From Chamaelirium japonicum (taxonomy: Eukaryota; Streptophyta; Magnoliopsida; Liliales; Melanthiaceae): a DNA stretch of 64,000 bases. A program made the translations under genes and the position numbers. Below, piece after piece: positions 29,847 through 39,380 of this stretch; the stretch's first letter is position 1; every line of letters starts with the position of its first letter. The DNA is taken from the NCBI GenBank assembly GCA_947650365.1, contig OX393553.1:68896216-68960215 (forward strand), read 5' to 3'. Below the pieces are notes generated by a model that saw only the letters and a program-made list of their open reading frames with translations, was not told the DNA's origin and searched no databases.

Positions 29847-32800
29847 GGTGACTTTAACACCCATATGTTTGTGAATAAAATATAAAGATCCCATAGCTAT
29901 GAGGGGTCCCATAATTATGGGATCTGTATTCATATAGCGGATTATTAGAGGAGTCCAGGTGTTCCCTCCCTTCGACTATATTATAGGGTGATATATTTAT
30001 ATATAAAGGGGGTGACTTTAACACCCATATGTGTAGCCAAAATATAAAGAGTCTCATAGCTAGGAGGGGTCCTACTATTATATGATACATATCCATATAG
30101 TTGATTAATTGATGAGAGTCCAAGTATACCCCACCGTCGACAACAACATAGGGGTGGTATATCAACGTATCAAAAGGGTGACTTTAACACCCGTATGTAT
30201 GTGTCCAAAATATAAAGAGTTTCAAAGCAAGGATAGATCGTACTATTTTGGGATCATTATTCATAATGCATATTATAAATATAGTCTAAGTGTACCCTCT
30301 GACTACATCATTAAGGGGTACAACTATGTGTTAAAATGGTAACTTTAACACGTGTATATATATATCCAAAGTATAAAAAGTTCTATAGCTAGGAGGGGTT
30401 CCATATTATTCAATACAAATTCAAGTAGCAGATTATAAAAGAAGTCCAAGTACTACCCCTGACTATATCATTGGGGGATACATCTATATGTCAAAGGGGT
30501 GACTTTAACACTCATATATTTATGGCCAAAACATAAATTCTAATAGCTTGGACGAACCCCACTATTACGGGATCTTTATTTATATAGAAGAATATGAGAA
30601 AAGTTCAAGTGTACCCCTCTGAATACTTCATGGAGGGGTATATCTATATAAAAAAGGGGTGGCTTTATCACCCTTATGTGTGGCCAAAATAAAAAGAGTC
30701 CCTTAGCTAAAAGAGGTCTTACTATTATAGAATCCTTATTCATATAAAAGATTATGAGAGGAGTCCAAGTGTATATCCACCCCCTGACTAAATCATCGTG
30801 GGGTATACATCTATGTATCAAAAGGGTGACTTTAATATCCACATGTGTGTGGACAAAATATAAAGAGTCCCATAACTATGAAGGGTCCTATAATTATGGG
30901 ATCATTATTCATATAGTAGATTATAAAAATAGTTCAAGTGTAACCCCCAAGAACTACATCATGGTGGGGTAGGGTAATTTTAATACATGTATGTGTGTGT
31001 CCAAAATATAAAAAGTCCCATAGCTAGGAGGTATACTATTATTATGAGAAGAGTCCTAATGTACTCGCCCCCTCTCCCCCAACTACATCATTGGTGGGGT
31101 AGATTTGTATATTTAAGAGGTGACTTTAATTCCCAAATGTATATGGATAAAATATAAAGAATCCTATACCAAGGAGGGGTACCAATATTGTGGGATCCTT
31201 ATTCATATAGAAGATTATAAGAAGAGTCAAAATATTCCCCCTCTCCGTCTATATCATGGGAGGTATATTTTTGTGTAATAAGGGTAGCTATTATAATCGT
31301 ATATGTGGCCAAAAAATAAACAGATTATGAGAGGAGTCCAAGTATACCCCCTCCCCTCTCGACTACATAATAACGGGGTATATCTATGTATCAAAGGGGT
31401 GACTTTTACACCCTTATATGTATTACAAAAATATAAAGTCCTATAGCTAGGAAGGGTCCTACTATTATGGGATATTTATTCCTGTAGTCGATTATTAGAG
31501 AAGTCTATGTGTACCCCCCGACAATATTATAGGGGTTACTTCTACGTATCAGAGGGGTGACTTTAATACCCACATATGTGTGGCCAAAATATAAAGCGTC
31601 TCATAGCTATATAGGGTTTCACTATTGTAGGATCATTATTTATATAACAGATTATAAAAGGACTCCAAGTATACCCCTAACTCCGATAAAATTATGGGAG
31701 GTACATCTATAGATTAAAGGGGTAACTTTAACACACATATGTGTATGGCCAAAATATTAACAGTCCCATAGCTAGGAAGGGTCCCACTATTGTAGGATCA
31801 TTATTCATCTACTACATTATAAGAGGAGTTCAAGTGTAGCACCCCCAGCTATATCATAAGGAGGTATATTAATATGTCAAAGAGGTGACTTTATCACCTG
31901 TATATGTGTGGCCAAAATATAAAGAGTTCCATAGCTAGGACGGATTCCACTATTATAGAATTCTTATTCATGAAGCAAATTATAAAGGGTGTCTAACTGT
32001 ACCCTTCCTGACTATATCATAGAGAGATATATCTATGTATCAAAGAAGTGATTTTAACACCCGTATGTGTATGGCCAAAATATAAAGAGTCCCACAGCTA
32101 GAAGGGATCCTACTATTATGAGATCCTTATTTATAAAGCGGATTATGAAAAGAGTCTAAGTGTACCCTCTAACTACATCATGGAGGTATATATTTATATA
32201 TCAAATGAGTAACTTTAATACCCATAGTGTTGTGGTCAAAATATATAGAGTCCTATAACTAGGAAGGGTCCCACTAATATGGGATCCATATTCATTTAGC
32301 CGATTATGAGAGGAGTTCAAGTGTACCCCACGACTATATCTTGGGATGGTTTATCTATGTGTCATTGGGATGACTTTAACATCAGTATGTGTATGGCCAA
32401 AACATAAAGTCTTATAAGTAAAAGGGATCTCATTATTGTGAGATCTTTATTCATATACTGGATTATAAGAGAAGTCCAAGTGTATACCCCTCGATAACAT
32501 CATGAGGGATATATCTATGTATCAAAGCGGTGGCTTTAATACCTATATGTATGTGACCAAAATATAAGTAGTTACATAGCTAAGAGGGTCCCATTATTGT
32601 TGTATCCTTATTTATATTATAGATTATAAGAGAAGTCAAAGTGTAACTCGCCCCACCGATAATATCATAGGGGAAAGTATCTCTATTTATCAAAGGGGTG
32701 ACTTTAATACTTGTATGTTTATGGCCAAGATAAAAAAGTCCCATAGCGAAGAGGGGTTCTACTATTGTGGGAGCCATATTCATATAGCAGATTATGAGAG

Positions 32801-34097
32801 TATTCCAAGTTTACCCCACCAAGACTATACCATTATAGGATACATCAATGTGTCTAAAGGGTGACTTTAACGCCCGTATGTGTGGCCAAAATATAAAGAG
32901 TCACATAGCCAGGAGAGGTCCCTCTATTATGGGATCTTTATTCATGTAGCAGGTTATTAAAGAAGTCCAAGTATCCTCCATTCCCAACTACATCATAGTG
33001 GGTACATATATGTGTCAAATGAGTGACTTTAACATCCATATTTATGAGGCAAAAAAATATAAAGTCCTATAGCTAGGAGTGGTCCTATTATTATTGGATC
33101 CGTACTCTTGAAGCAGATTATGAAAGGAGTCTAAGTATACCCCCCACTATATCATGGAGGGTATATCTATCTATCAAATGGGTGGCTTTAACACCCATAT
33201 ATATATGAAAAAAATATAAATTTACATAGCTAGGAGGGGTCTCACTAGTATGGGATCTATATTCATGTAGCAGATTATAAGAGGAGTCTTAAGTGTACGC
33301 CCCAACTATATTATAGGGGGGTAAATCTATATGTTAAAGGGGTAACTTTAACACCCGTATATGAGTTGCCAAAATATAAAGAGCCCCATAGATAGAAAGC
33401 ATCCCACTATTTTGGTATCTTTATTCATATAGTAGATTATGAGAGGAGTCTAAGTATACCCTCTGACTTCATTATGTGGGGTACATCTATATGATTAAGG
33501 GGTGACTTTAATACCTGTATATGTATGGTAAATATAAAAAGTCTTATTGCTAGAAATAATCACTTATGGGATCTCTTTTCAGGTAGCCAATTATAAGCGC
33601 AGTCCATGTTTACACCCCCATAACTACCTGGGGAGTATATTTATGTGTTAAAATAATGAGTTTAACACCCGCATATATATGGCCAGAATATAAAGAGTCT
33701 CATAACTAGCGAGCGTCCCCCTGTTATGGGATCCTTATTTATATAGTAGACTGTAAGAGAAGTCTAAGTGTCCCCCCAAGACTACATCATAGGGGTATAT
33801 TTATTTATCAAAAGGGTGGCTTTAACACCCATATATGTGGCTAAAATATAAAGGCCCATAAGTAAGAAGGATCCTTATATTATGGGATCCTCATTCATAT
33901 AGCAGATTATAAGAGGGGTCAAAGTGTACCCCCCAACTACATCATAAGGGGCACATCTATGTGTCAAAGGGGTGATTTTAACAACTATATATGTGTGGTA
34001 AAAATAAAAATAGTCATATAGCTTAGAGGTGCCCCACTATTATGGGATCCTTATTCATATAGCAGATTATAAAAGGAGTTCAAGTGTACCCCTCCTC
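29847..34097. repeat. Satellite A segmental duplication, right copy
   Basis: Partner of the block at 20879-25010, offset by ~8.97 kb at the left end and ~9.09 kb at the right end. Its right end (ACCCCTCCTC at 34088-34097) is also the last recognisable satellite A sequence. The CACTA-derived sequence starts immediately after. Confidence 0.88.
32426..32445. other. Satellite A dyad with perfect 7-bp variant arms
   Basis: GATCTCA (32426-32432) pairs perfectly with TGAGATC (32439-32445) around a 6-base spacer. The majority arms are TCCCA/TGGGA; here both sides carry the matching change. Confidence 0.85.
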
Positions 34098-34101
34098 TAT
34101 A

Positions 34102-34630
34102 TTCTACGACATATTAGAGCATTGCCAAAAGTGGTCATATTCATCGCGAAATAGCTTTTGCGACGCTTTAAATTGCGTTGCCAAGATGTCGACTATTCCC
34201 CGTCTGAGAATACTTTCGGTGACGCGATCAAAGTGCATTGCCGAAAGCTTGACCAACCGTGATGCAATAAGCGTCGCCAATTGAAACAAAAGGCATCGCT
34301 GAAATGACCTCCCATGTCGTAAAAATAACTAACTTAAGCTTATATGTAGAACATTTAGTAACGCACCGTATGCATCGTCAAAAGTAAAAATATTTGGTAA
34401 CGTATATAATAGCGTCGCCAATAACTTCTAGCGAACAAATAATAGCATCGTAGAATGCATATTTTGGCATCGTATAATGTATATATTTAGCGACGTAATA
34501 ATTGCATCGTCGAATTTATCCATTGAGCCAAATGTATACATTAGGCGATGTAGTTATCGTGCCACAGAATATACACATTAAGTGATGTAATATATTACAT
34601 GTGTCACCAAAAGTCAAATTCTTAATATTA
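34102..34630. repeat. CACTA subterminal repeat region
   Basis: At least eight GCGACG / GCATCG-type motifs occur in both orientations. Several are paired as small palindromic modules, for example TTGCGACGC…GCGTTGCCAA near 34158-34182, CAATAAGCGTCGCCAATTG near 34264, ATAGCGTCGCCAA near 34409 and TTTAGCGACGTAATAATTGC near 34488. Clusters of short inverted motifs next to the termini are the binding region for the TNPA-type protein in En/Spm elements. Short open frames on both strands here (34084-34289) are artefacts of the repeats. Confidence 0.75.
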
Positions 34631-35030
34631 TTTGGTTAAATATTAATTGTTTTTCATAAAATCTTTATATATATCCATTTATCTATACATATTTCATTAA
34701 AAATAAAAGTACACAAGTATTTATTTAAACTCAATTAAAGTCAAATAAAAAAACTAAATTATTCTTCTAAGTATAAATATTTATCCATACTCGTTTCTAT
34801 TAAGGATCAGTAACATAAAAGCAATATCCATAACATCACCTGAAGGACTAAAAAAAAAATGTCTTTGAAGATGATGTCGTATCTTTTTTGAAATGCCAAA
34901 TAAAATGATAGAAACTAATGGCTACTATGATCTGTTCACAGGCCAATGAAGTCAATCGTCCATCTATATAAAATAAAAAAAAAGAATAACAATTAAAATA
35001 TTTAGAATAAAAAAATAAATAATCTATCAC
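34631..35030. other. AT-rich 3' flank of the Transposase_24 remnant
   Basis: A very AT-rich stretch between the subterminal repeats and the last convincing coding block. A further short exon may lie on the minus strand near 34890-34965, after a TTTATATAG acceptor-like site, but its translation (DGRLTSLACEQI) does not clearly match the family. I leave it unassigned. Confidence 0.4.
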
Positions 35031-35654
35031 CATTATGTACATTGCTGCAGGAAAGGACCTTGACCCGCATGCATGATTGTAGGGCACTAGTGCTCGACTG
35101 ACTTTAGCTTTTTGTGATTTAACCTACATGATCAGAAAGAATAAATAATTAATTAAAATATTTAGAATAAAAATCTTAGTAAAAGATAAAGTCTCTCAGA
35201 TGTTACCTTGAAACTCTCCTTAGCCCATACATGGTTGATCAAGTAATTCTAATTATCTTGTGTAATCCCTTGAGGTGGCTTGATTTTGGGATCAACACCA
35301 TTCTTCACTAACTTTTGAAACTTTCTATGCAATTGGCACTTCCAATCCCTGTATCTGCTAATGCATCTATTTTCAATAGACTTTTGTACCCTTTTATCAT
35401 CAACATATCCATTGATATCAAATTGAGCCTACAAATATAGTGTTGATAATTATAATGACAGACAAATTTGAGTATAACTCCCTTCTCTCTATTCCCCCTA
35501 CCTTATTTTTAATTTAATTTTATTACATTCAAAAAAAATTAAATGACTCAAGGTGTGATTGTGGAGGTTGGCGTTGGGACTTTGTCTTCTCCGTTGGAGA
35601 CACTGTAGGTGTGAAAGATGATGAAGGATGGGTCTGTTTACGCTCGGAAGCCAT
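35031..35654 (-). pseudogene. Transposase_24 (plant En/Spm TNPA-like) pseudogene
   Basis: A split gene on the minus strand. The first exon starts at the ATG at 35654 and reads MASERKQTHPSSSF, followed by a Pro/Ser/Gln-rich low-complexity stretch. Exon 2 (35428-35207, 74 codons) is bounded by a TTTGTAG acceptor and an AAG|GTAACA donor. It contains NRCISRYRDWKCQLHRKFQK and PPQGITQDN, a Transposase_24-like pattern. Exon 3 (35123-35031, 31 codons, acceptor CATGTAG) ends in NHACGSRSFPAAMYIM, matching the family's H..GS+SF motif. A TAG at 35251-35249 falls where the family usually has Trp. The donor of exon 1 is unclear. In the family this protein binds element ends; here it is broken. Confidence 0.75.
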
Positions 35655-36355
35655 TGATATGATCTGACAAAACAAAATGAGTCACGGACATTAAATGTTA
35701 TGAAGTTTCATATTAAGTTTATTAACAAGTCTAATTAAAATAAATAAAGAAAACTATGTTCTTTATACAACAACAAAATAAAGAAATGGATCTAAGTAGA
35801 GTAAGTGTTTCAAAGTGTATGTTTATGATTGATTTATTATTGTTCAGAATTTCATTAAAAAAATTTATCAAAAAATAAATATTTTGCTCGTTTCTACAAA
35901 AAAAACAATATTTTCGCTTTGCAGAAATACTTCCACGATATATTGCCATGTCCAACAGCTTCTATTTAGAGGGCGTATCGATTTTTTGAACCTTGAATAT
36001 AAGGATATAGGTATGGATTCTTCAGCTAGACCCGGTATGAATATAGGGCAACAATATCCTTGTAACAGTCTTTACAGACCCAAAAAAGAGTAAACTAAAT
36101 GGGCATTTATCTCACGTGATAATAATAAAACAGACCTAGCTCTATGTAACTACTAAATTTCCAACACTTGCTGCTCTAAGGAGGCAATGATAATAATAAA
36201 AAGGACCCAGCTCTATGTAGTTGATGTTAGACTGTTTACACAAATCACGTATTACGGTTGCATGTTTAATTTCATGAATGCCGGGCTCAAATACACTGCG
36301 GATACTTGAACACATTATATTGGACAGACATTCCTAGGTACTTCTACATAGTAAT
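35549..36355. repeat. Tandem duplication within the CACTA element, left copy
   Basis: This ~0.8 kb segment runs from AAGGTGTGATTGTGGAGG to GGACAGACATTCCTAGGTAC and TTCTACATAGTAAT. It is repeated in the same direction at 36376-37092 with only 20 bases between. It includes the first exon and upstream region of the Transposase_24 pseudogene. It carries ~90 bp absent from the other copy. By eye the aligned parts are over 90% identical. Confidence 0.92.
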
Positions 36356-36375
36356 TTCACAAAGAGCCAACCTCT

Positions 36376-36481
36376 TAAGGTGTGATTGTGGAGGCTGGCG
36401 TTGGGGCTTTGTCCTCTCCGTTGGAGACACTGTAGGTGTGAAAGCTGATGGAAGATGAGTTTGTTTACGTCCGGGAGTCAT
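36376..36481 (-). pseudogene. Second copy of Transposase_24 first exon
   Basis: Minus-strand frame from the ATG at 36481 reads MTPGRKQTHLPSAFTPTVSP and continues with the same Gln/Pro-rich stretch as the exon at 35654, ending in PPQSHLK. No matching downstream exons follow before the next first-exon copy. It is either the original upstream first exon or an orphan created by the tandem duplication. Confidence 0.7.
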
Positions 36482-37092
36482 TGGTATGATCTGACAAAAC
36501 AAAATGAGTCACGGACATTAAATGTTATGAAGTTTCATATTAAGTATATTGACAAGTTTAATTAAAATAAATAAAGAAAAACTATGTTCTTTATATAACC
36601 ACAAAATAAAGAAATGGATCTAAGTAGAGTAAGTGTTCCAAAGTGTACATTTATGATTGATTTTTTATTATTCAGAATTTCATTGAAAAAATCTATCAAA
36701 AAATAAATATTTTGCTCGTTTCTACAAAAAAAAACAATATTTTTGCATTGTAGAAATACTTCCACGATATATTGCCATGTCCAACAGCTTCTATTTATAG
36801 GGCGTATCGATTTTTTGAACCTTGAATATAAGGATATAGGTATGGATTCTTCAGCTAGACCCGGTATGAATATAGTATAGCAATATCCTTAACAGTCTTT
36901 ACAGACCCAAAAAAGAGTAAACTAAATGGGTGTCTATCTCATATGATAATAATAAAAAGGATAATAATAAAAAGGATTGTGTTGTACTTAACATTAATTT
37001 ATTAAACATCCAGAACCAAATGTGCAAAATTTTGTTATCTTATATTCAAAATTATATTGGACAGACATTCCTAGGTACTTCTGCATAGTAAT
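36376..37092. repeat. Tandem duplication within the CACTA element, right copy
   Basis: Second copy of the segment at 35549-36355. It carries its own version of the Transposase_24 first exon (minus strand, ATG at 36481, MTPGRKQTHLPSAF…). It ends with the same GGACAGACATTCCTAGGTAC block. As transcription of the gene would run leftward, this is the upstream copy. Confidence 0.92.
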
Positions 37093-37230
37093 CAAAGTTG
37101 GGTAGCATCAGGCAAATAAAACCTTCTCCCCTACAAGCCCTGTATCAAGCTGATATGAAGTGTACAAGCCATAACCTGCAATTTTATAGGAAAATGCACC
37201 TTATACAGACTAAAACAGTCATGGGTGAAT

Positions 37231-37352
37231 ATGTGGTGTCAACCCGACCCAACCCGGCCCAATCCGACCCATCTTGACCCAACCCGACAGGTTTTTATGG
37301 GTTATATTGACCCAACCTGAGCCAACCCGACCCGACACGACCCGACCTATTT
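37231..37352. repeat. Degenerate ACCCGACCC minisatellite
   Basis: Repeated words such as CCGACCCAACCCGG and AACCCGACCCGACACGACCC on the plus strand. The reverse complement form appears at 37989-38036 (GGGTTGGATTGGGTTGG, GGTCGGGTCAAG). Such runs are often seen near the ends of plant hAT-like elements, so the pair may bound an ~0.8 kb nested element. That is inference; no clear target-site duplication was found. Confidence 0.6.
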
Positions 37353-37470
37353 AGTAAACGGGTTCGGATTCATGAGAAATAAAGAATGTTGAGTTATTTA
37401 AGATTAGAATAAAGCAAATCTCTCTAATTCCAACAAACTGAATCTGCAAGGAATGTTATTCATACCGAAT

Positions 37471-37623
37471 AGCTTTTACCGATTCATTTACATAGAATGA
37501 CGACATCCAATCAATGTCCCTTTGCCTGCCAATCCAGGCTGAGTGCGCTTCACTGGTCGGCTAGGGGAAACCGCCGGCTGTGAGCGCAACGCAACATTCT
37601 GTGCGAATGAATCGGTAAGAGTC
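37471..37623. repeat. Foldback with 29-bp arms
   Basis: The left arm at 37471-37499 contains TTACCGATTCATTTACATAG. The right arm at 37595-37623 is its near reverse complement, with CGAATGAATCGGTAAGAG. 23 of 29 positions pair, and the six differences are all transitions. The loop is ~95 bases and GC-richer than its surroundings. Confidence 0.7.
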
Positions 37624-37988
37624 TTGGGGTAAATAGTACTTTCCACGACGTAAAACATAACCTGTGCATAAAAGCATTTTAATCTATTTGCCAAGTAATA
37701 AACATTAAAGTAAACTGCTTCCCTGAAAATTGCAAGTCAAAATAGCTAACACATTTCAAAAAAAAAAATCATAATTCGATGTTCAATGCAACAGAAGCAC
37801 GACTTTCCATCATCATGTCCACATATATATGTTCAACAATTAAGTTCATACTTCAATGAGACGTCATGCTTCTTTCACCATCTTTCAATCATGCTGGATT
37901 TTATTTCTCTTCTAGAATTATAAAATCCTATTCAACACAAAATATAAATAATATATAGGTTATCACCTTAGACTGGCATGAATATATA

Positions 37989-38036
37989 GGGTTGGATTGG
38001 GTTGGATCAGGTCGGGTCAAGCTTCCATAGACCACA
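37989..38036. repeat. Degenerate GGGTTGGGTC minisatellite, inverted relative to 37231
   Basis: GGGTTGGATTGGGTTGGATC followed by AGGTCGGGTCAAG. It is the reverse-complement form of the ACCCGACCC words at 37231-37352, ~0.64 kb away. Confidence 0.6.
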
Positions 38037-39072
38037 CCCCAATTCTTCACCCGGGTCAGCGCATTCCCTTAACATCAACTCTCGAGTCCATGGACAGACA
38101 CAGCCAAAAATACCCATAACCCTACTGCACCGACCAGATTCTTGCAGAATCAGATTCCTACAGAAACCAGATGCAGAAGCTGCTCTGAGGTGCCTATGCT
38201 GGAATCTGTTTTTTCTATACAAAACCAATTCTAGCTTCTACAGGAATTAGGTTTTGGTACTGCATCCAAACAAGCTTTTGCGGTAATCCTGATTCCAACA
38301 TAATCAGGAATCACAAGCTAGGGGCTGAAAATTGAATCCAAACAGTTACTAAACTTCTTCCCCCCAAAAAAAAAAACTTTACTTTTCACCCCAAAAAATA
38401 AAAAGACTAGCTGAACTTTCACCAAAAACATATAGAAATTTATAAAATTGTGTTTGATCTATAGATAGGAGTAAATCATGTGGCGAAATTGTAAGAAAGA
38501 CGAAATGAACGTTAACAAGTAATTCCATAATTAATTTAGCACGTGATAGAATAACACAACGTCAATAAGGAAATCTGATAATCACTGCATCGAGAAACAA
38601 GTTCAAAACAATAGCATAAAACCCTACTGATTGAAAATTTACCTTAATCAAAGTAAAATGTTAGTTTACCAGAATCATAGTAATCACAGTCATTTTTATT
38701 TTTCAGTTTGGCCACAAAAGTAAATACAATATTCAACATCTTACATATTACCTTTTTTATTCGAGAATTTACCTCTTGGTCCCAGAGCATGTATTTTCAT
38801 TTGGTTCTCCTTAATTCTTTTCATTCTTTGCTTCTTGTACTATGACATTTGATGGGTTACCCACCCGGGTTTGACCCAAGATTTGTTACTTTTGGTCATT
38901 TTTTATAACTATGATACATAAAATGACAGAATTTAAATAAATAAGAAAAAAAACAAGCACTGTGATATATTAAATGATATAAAATGTAAACTAAGAAATT
39001 TATTAAGAACATTTGCCCATTTACACTGCATAAAACAAAAACTACATATCATAATTCATATCGAGATCTATC

Positions 39073-39380
39073 TCATAATTCATCCTCATCATTAGTATCA
39101 TCAATGACAATTGGGACAACCCCGGTGGTTTTGTCCTATTGGAACGCATCAGTGAGCTCATTATCATCCTAGGTATATTCCATACTCCCCGATGCTGGAC
39201 CCATTCTGTGACTATCCAATGAGTACCTAATTTAGTATCATTGACATAAAAGACTTGCTGCGCCTGACTTGGTAGGATAAATGGGTCATTTTGATACCAC
39301 CGACTCGTGACGTCAATGCTTGTGAAATGTGCATCGGTGTGTATTGATCTCCTACTCCCGGTGTTGAACCATTCACCATA
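39073..39380 (-). pseudogene. CACTA large transposase (TNPD-like) C-terminal remnant, DUF4216 region
   Basis: The minus strand reads GEWFNTGSRRSIHTDAHFTS and then WYQNDPFILPSQAQQVFYVN, DTKLGTHWIVTEWVQHRGVW. This is a close match to the DUF4216 region found at the C-terminus of plant CACTA transposases. After WNIP (near 39170) the match continues in another frame as an acidic tail (VVPIVIDDTNDEDEL) that also contains a stop at 39138-39136; the natural end is a TGA at 39075-39073. Everything upstream, including the catalytic domain, is missing because satellite B begins here. The gene is therefore truncated and frameshifted. Confidence 0.85.

Larger units (their letters stand above)
6595..34100. 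repeat. Satellite A: ~160 bp tandem array, about 170 copies
   Basis: About 27.5 kb of head-to-tail diverged copies in one orientation. Spacing of the landmark GAGTCCAAGTGTACCCCC is mostly 158-163 bp (e.g. 11,413; 11,571; 11,734; 11,892; 12,050; 12,211). Consensus blocks in order are: GTACCCCCCGACTACATCAT, GGGGGGTATATCTATGTGTC, AAAGGGGTGACTTTAACACC, GTATGTGTGTGGCCAAAATA, TAAAGAGTCCCATAGCTAGG, AGGGGTCCCACTATTATGGG, ATCCTTATTCATATAGCAGA and TTATGAGAGGAGTCCAAGT. Three dyads recur per unit: TACCCCC/GGGGGTA, GGGTG/CACCC and GGTCCCA/TGGGATCC. Unit length is in the usual range for plant satellites, which often mark centromeric or pericentromeric DNA; the location here is inference. Short open frames scattered through it are shadows. 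Confidence 0.97.
37093..39072. other. Non-coding interior of the CACTA element, AT-rich with small repeats
   Basis: This ~2 kb lies between the large transposase gene end and the Transposase_24 gene. It holds a degenerate ACCCGACCC-type array (37231-37352), a foldback (37471-37623), a reverse-oriented GGGTTGGGTC-type array (37989-38036) and otherwise AT-rich sequence with an A-run at 38366-38375. Open frames at 37488-37694 and 38002-38250 have no domain I recognise and overlap these repeats, so I do not call them genes. Confidence 0.5.
34102..39380 (-). mobile_element. CACTA (En/Spm) DNA transposon, 3' part
   Basis: Three parts sit in the order expected for a minus-strand CACTA element. The C-terminal end of the large transposase gene (DUF4216 region) is at 39073-39380, a broken Transposase_24 gene at about 35031-36481, and a subterminal repeat region at 34102-34630. 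The left limit TTCTACGACATATTAGAG may be a decayed CACTA-type terminal repeat, but this is uncertain. The 5' part carrying the catalytic transposase core is absent: satellite B starts at about 39381. The element abuts satellite A at 34100 without a visible gap. It is non-autonomous as it stands. Confidence 0.82.

Noticed and set aside
6595-34100. Scattered 60-113-codon frames in satellite A
   Set aside because: They recur in the same unit positions on both strands and contain only satellite-derived words; no domain or start context was seen.
34084-34289. Overlapping short open frames on both strands
   Set aside because: They fall in the CACTA subterminal repeats and mirror each other because of the palindromic motifs.
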